Assembly: GCA_963772555.1 (NCBI GenBank)
Contig: CAVYXQ010000018.1
Location: 136,516-200,515 of the forward strand
Origin: Roseiarcus sp963772555
Lineage (GTDB): Bacteria > Pseudomonadota > Alphaproteobacteria > Rhizobiales > Beijerinckiaceae
Reading direction: 5' to 3'
Length of the DNA stretch: 64,000 nt
The notes under the pieces: model-generated
What the model saw: the letters and a program-made list of their open reading frames with translations, nothing else
Told to the model about the DNA's origin: nothing
Database searches by the model: none
Translations under genes and position numbers: made by a program
In this document: positions 62,341-64,000 of the stretch, piece by piece
How the letters are laid out: each line of letters opens with the position of its first letter
Numbering within the stretch: position 1 is the stretch's first letter

Positions 62341-63329
62341 GGCGTTCGCCTCCAGGCTTCGGCGATCTCGGCGAGCCTCGCCGGCGGGGCCGCGATCAGC
62401 GGAACGGCTGTACGGCGCACGGCGTCGCGTTCACTGTCGCGGGTCAGATATTCGACTGGCGATTTGCCGTCGATCCTGGCGAGGAACAAAGCCGGCAGCA
62501 GCGCCGCGGCGCGCGCCTCGACGTCGCCCGCCTCCTCCCAGTCGACGCCGGCGAGATAGGCGTTCGCCAGCGCCGCATAGGCGGCGAGGTAGCCCGCCCT
62601 GTCGGCGCCGAGGCGGGCGCCCTTCAGGAGAAGATGGTTGAGGCAGAAGGCGAGGTCGAAGGCCGGATCGCCGAACCAGGCGCATTCCGCATCGAGGAAG
62701 ACCGGCCCGCGCGGACCTTTGAGGATGTTCTTCGGGCTGACGTCGCCGTGCACGAGCGCCCGTTTGGTCGCGAGCGTCATCCGGGCGAGCGCGTCGAAGC
62801 GGGCTTCAAGCGCCGGATGCGCCCGCGCCGTGGCGCGAACGTATGGCTCGATGCGGATCGCCTCGAACGTGTCGTCGTTGGCGAACGCGGCGCGCAGGCG
62901 CGGCTCGGCGGCGCTTCGCGCATGGATCGACGCCAGATCGCGGCCGACCGCCGCCGCGAAATCCCGATCGACAACGCCCGCGATGAGTTCCGTCTTCCAC
63001 AGCGGAAATTCCTCGGGCGGCAGATAGTCCATGGCGAACAGGCCGGCGTCCGGATCCTCGCCGAGTACTCTGGGCGCCGCGTCGGGCAGCCACGCCTGTA
63101 CCGCGCGCATCCAGCCCGCCTCGGCGGCGTTGCGCTCGACCGGCGCCTCCCACACCGCCGCGACCTTCAGGCGCGGCAGCGCGCGCTTGACGCAGAACCG
63201 CCTGCCGTCGGCTTCGACGAGGCAGATGTCCGAGGAGACGCCGCCGCTCAGTGGCGTCACCCGCAAAGCCTCCGTCGGCGCGAGGAGGCCGAGGCGGCAG
63301 AGCGACTGGGCGAGGTCGGCCGCGGGCAT
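62337..63329 (-). CDS. APH/choline-kinase-like phosphotransferase
   Basis: 330 residues from ATG 63329. N-lobe SGGVSSDICLVEADGRRFCVKRAL (near 28-51) contains the ATP-binding Lys. The catalytic loop LVHGDVSPKNIL (near 210-221) and metal Asp in VFLDAECAWFGDPAFDLAFCL are typical. It phosphorylates a small hydroxylated or amino compound. In this operon it likely makes the phosphate ester that the divergent enolase then dehydrates. Overlap with the enolase start: ATGA. Confidence 0.85.
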   Translation of the reverse strand: MPAADLAQSLCRLGLLAPTEALRVTPLSGGVSSDICLVEADGRRFCVKRALPRLKVAAVWEAPVERNAAEAGWMRAVQAWLPDAAPRVLGEDPDAGLFAMDYLPPEEFPLWKTELIAGVVDRDFAAAVGRDLASIHARSAAEPRLRAAFANDDTFEAIRIEPYVRATARAHPALEARFDALARMTLATKRALVHGDVSPKNILKGPRGPVFLDAECAWFGDPAFDLAFCLNHLLLKGARLGADRAGYLAAYAALANAYLAGVDWEEAGDVEARAAALLPALFLARIDGKSPVEYLTRDSERDAVRRTAVPLIAAPPARLAEIAEAWRRTP

Positions 63330-63334
63330 CGGCT

Positions 63335-64000
63335 TCAGTAGGTGGCGCGGCCGCCGGACAGGTCGAAGACCGCGCCCGTGCTGAACGAGCATTCGCGACT
63401 GGCGAGCCAGCAGATGAGCGCCGCCGCCTCATCGACGGTGCCGAAGCGCTCCATCGGAATCTTCGAGCGCATGTAGGCGATGTGCGCGGCCGACACCTGT
63501 TCGAGGATGGGCGTCTCTATCGTCGCGGGGGTCACCGTGTTGACCGTCACGCCGTCCTTGGCGAGCTCCTTGCCGAGCGATTTGGTGAGGCCGATCACCG
63601 CCGCCTTGGAGGCGCTGTAGGCCGAGGCGGTCGGATTGCCTTCCTTGCCGGCGATCGAGGGCGACGTTGACGATGCGGCCATAGCCGCGCGCCTTCATCA
63701 GGCGGGCGACGAAGCGGTTACAGTAGAAGAGGCCATTGACGTTGATGTCGAAGACCCGCTTCCACTCGGCGATCGGATAGTCGATGACGAAGAGCATTCT
63801 GCCCCCCAGGCCGAGCTGAGCAAACGAGCGCGTCGATCTGGCCCATCGCCGCGTTGCTGGCGTCGGCCCCGCGTTCGACGTCGGCGGGATCGACGACATC
63901 GACGCTCTGGGCGCGGCTCTTCTCGCCGAGCTCCGCCGTCGCCGCCTTGAGCCGGGCCGGATCGACGTCCCACACGCTGACCCGTCCGCCTTCGCCGATG
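63335..64000 (-). pseudogene. SDR-family oxidoreductase, two frameshifts, 5' end outside window
   Basis: Three frames form one SDR: VWDVDPARL and VDVVDPADVERG, then IDYPIAEWKRVFDINVNGLFYCNRF, then SIAGKEGNPTASAYSASKAAVIGLTKSLGKELA (active-site Tyr/Lys) and a final FDLSGGRATY. Removing one base near 63790 (CTTCGTC) and one near 63668 (GCCCTCG) would restore it. The first gene of the operon with the kinase, enolase and esterase. Either decayed or a sequencing artefact. Function: NAD(P)-dependent oxidation of a hydroxy group of the pathway substrate. Confidence 0.72.

Overview
The window is high-GC DNA with tightly packed genes and many 1-4 bp stop/start overlaps. Gene content points to an alphaproteobacterium, probably Hyphomicrobiales (Rhizobiales): the long dCTP deaminase, a choline-sulfatase, a CGG-anticodon tRNA-Pro with encoded CCA, and small CxxC and PEP-CTERM proteins. 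The genus cannot be fixed from the sequence alone.

Layout. 1-1.5 kb: 3' part of a FadJ-type fatty-acid oxidation gene, then tRNA-Pro. 1.64-4.58 kb: a small element flanked by a 47-bp duplication of the tRNA-Pro 3' end. It carries an IS5-family insertion, a PEP-CTERM protein and small genes, but no visible integrase. 4.8-11.3 kb: housekeeping genes (dcd, secE-nusG, msrP, EthD protein, LysR regulator, trxB, GST). 11.4-13.7 kb: toxin-antitoxin patch with an intact DUF1778/GNAT pair, a decayed brnT with a damaged brnA, an orphan VapB-like antitoxin and a transposase scrap. 13.9-18.4 kb: class II aldolase, choline-sulfatase and a solute-binding protein.

18.6-54.7 kb is a large surface-glycan locus. 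It holds GDP-sugar genes (gmd, fcl), a UDP-glucuronate-epimerase-like gene, at least seven glycosyltransferase domains (RgpF-like, GT2, WsaF-like, GT4-like), an AsnB-type amidotransferase fused to a glycosyltransferase, a sulfotransferase, many methyltransferases (TylF, FkbM, class I) and a flippase-like membrane protein. It also holds three tandem copies of an ~840-residue polytopic membrane protein. The outer genes point right and the core runs leftward. The likely job is to build and decorate (methylate, sulfate, amidate) an extracellular or cell-wall polysaccharide.

The most unusual signal is a ~60-residue module with a conserved Y/F-S-H-W core. It occurs in four otherwise unrelated cytoplasmic decorating enzymes (C-terminal, N-terminal or internal) and, in diverged form, in the first extracytoplasmic loop of all three membrane paralogues. 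I do not recognise it as a named domain; it may be a glycan-recognition or assembly module specific to this locus.

54.9-64 kb: treY-treZ (trehalose from glycogen), then a coupled operon of SDR dehydrogenase, APH-like kinase, a divergent enolase and a carboxylesterase. Single-base frameshifts recur (brnT/brnA, two fkbM genes, one membrane paralogue, the terminal SDR), so either real decay or uncorrected sequencing indels must be considered.
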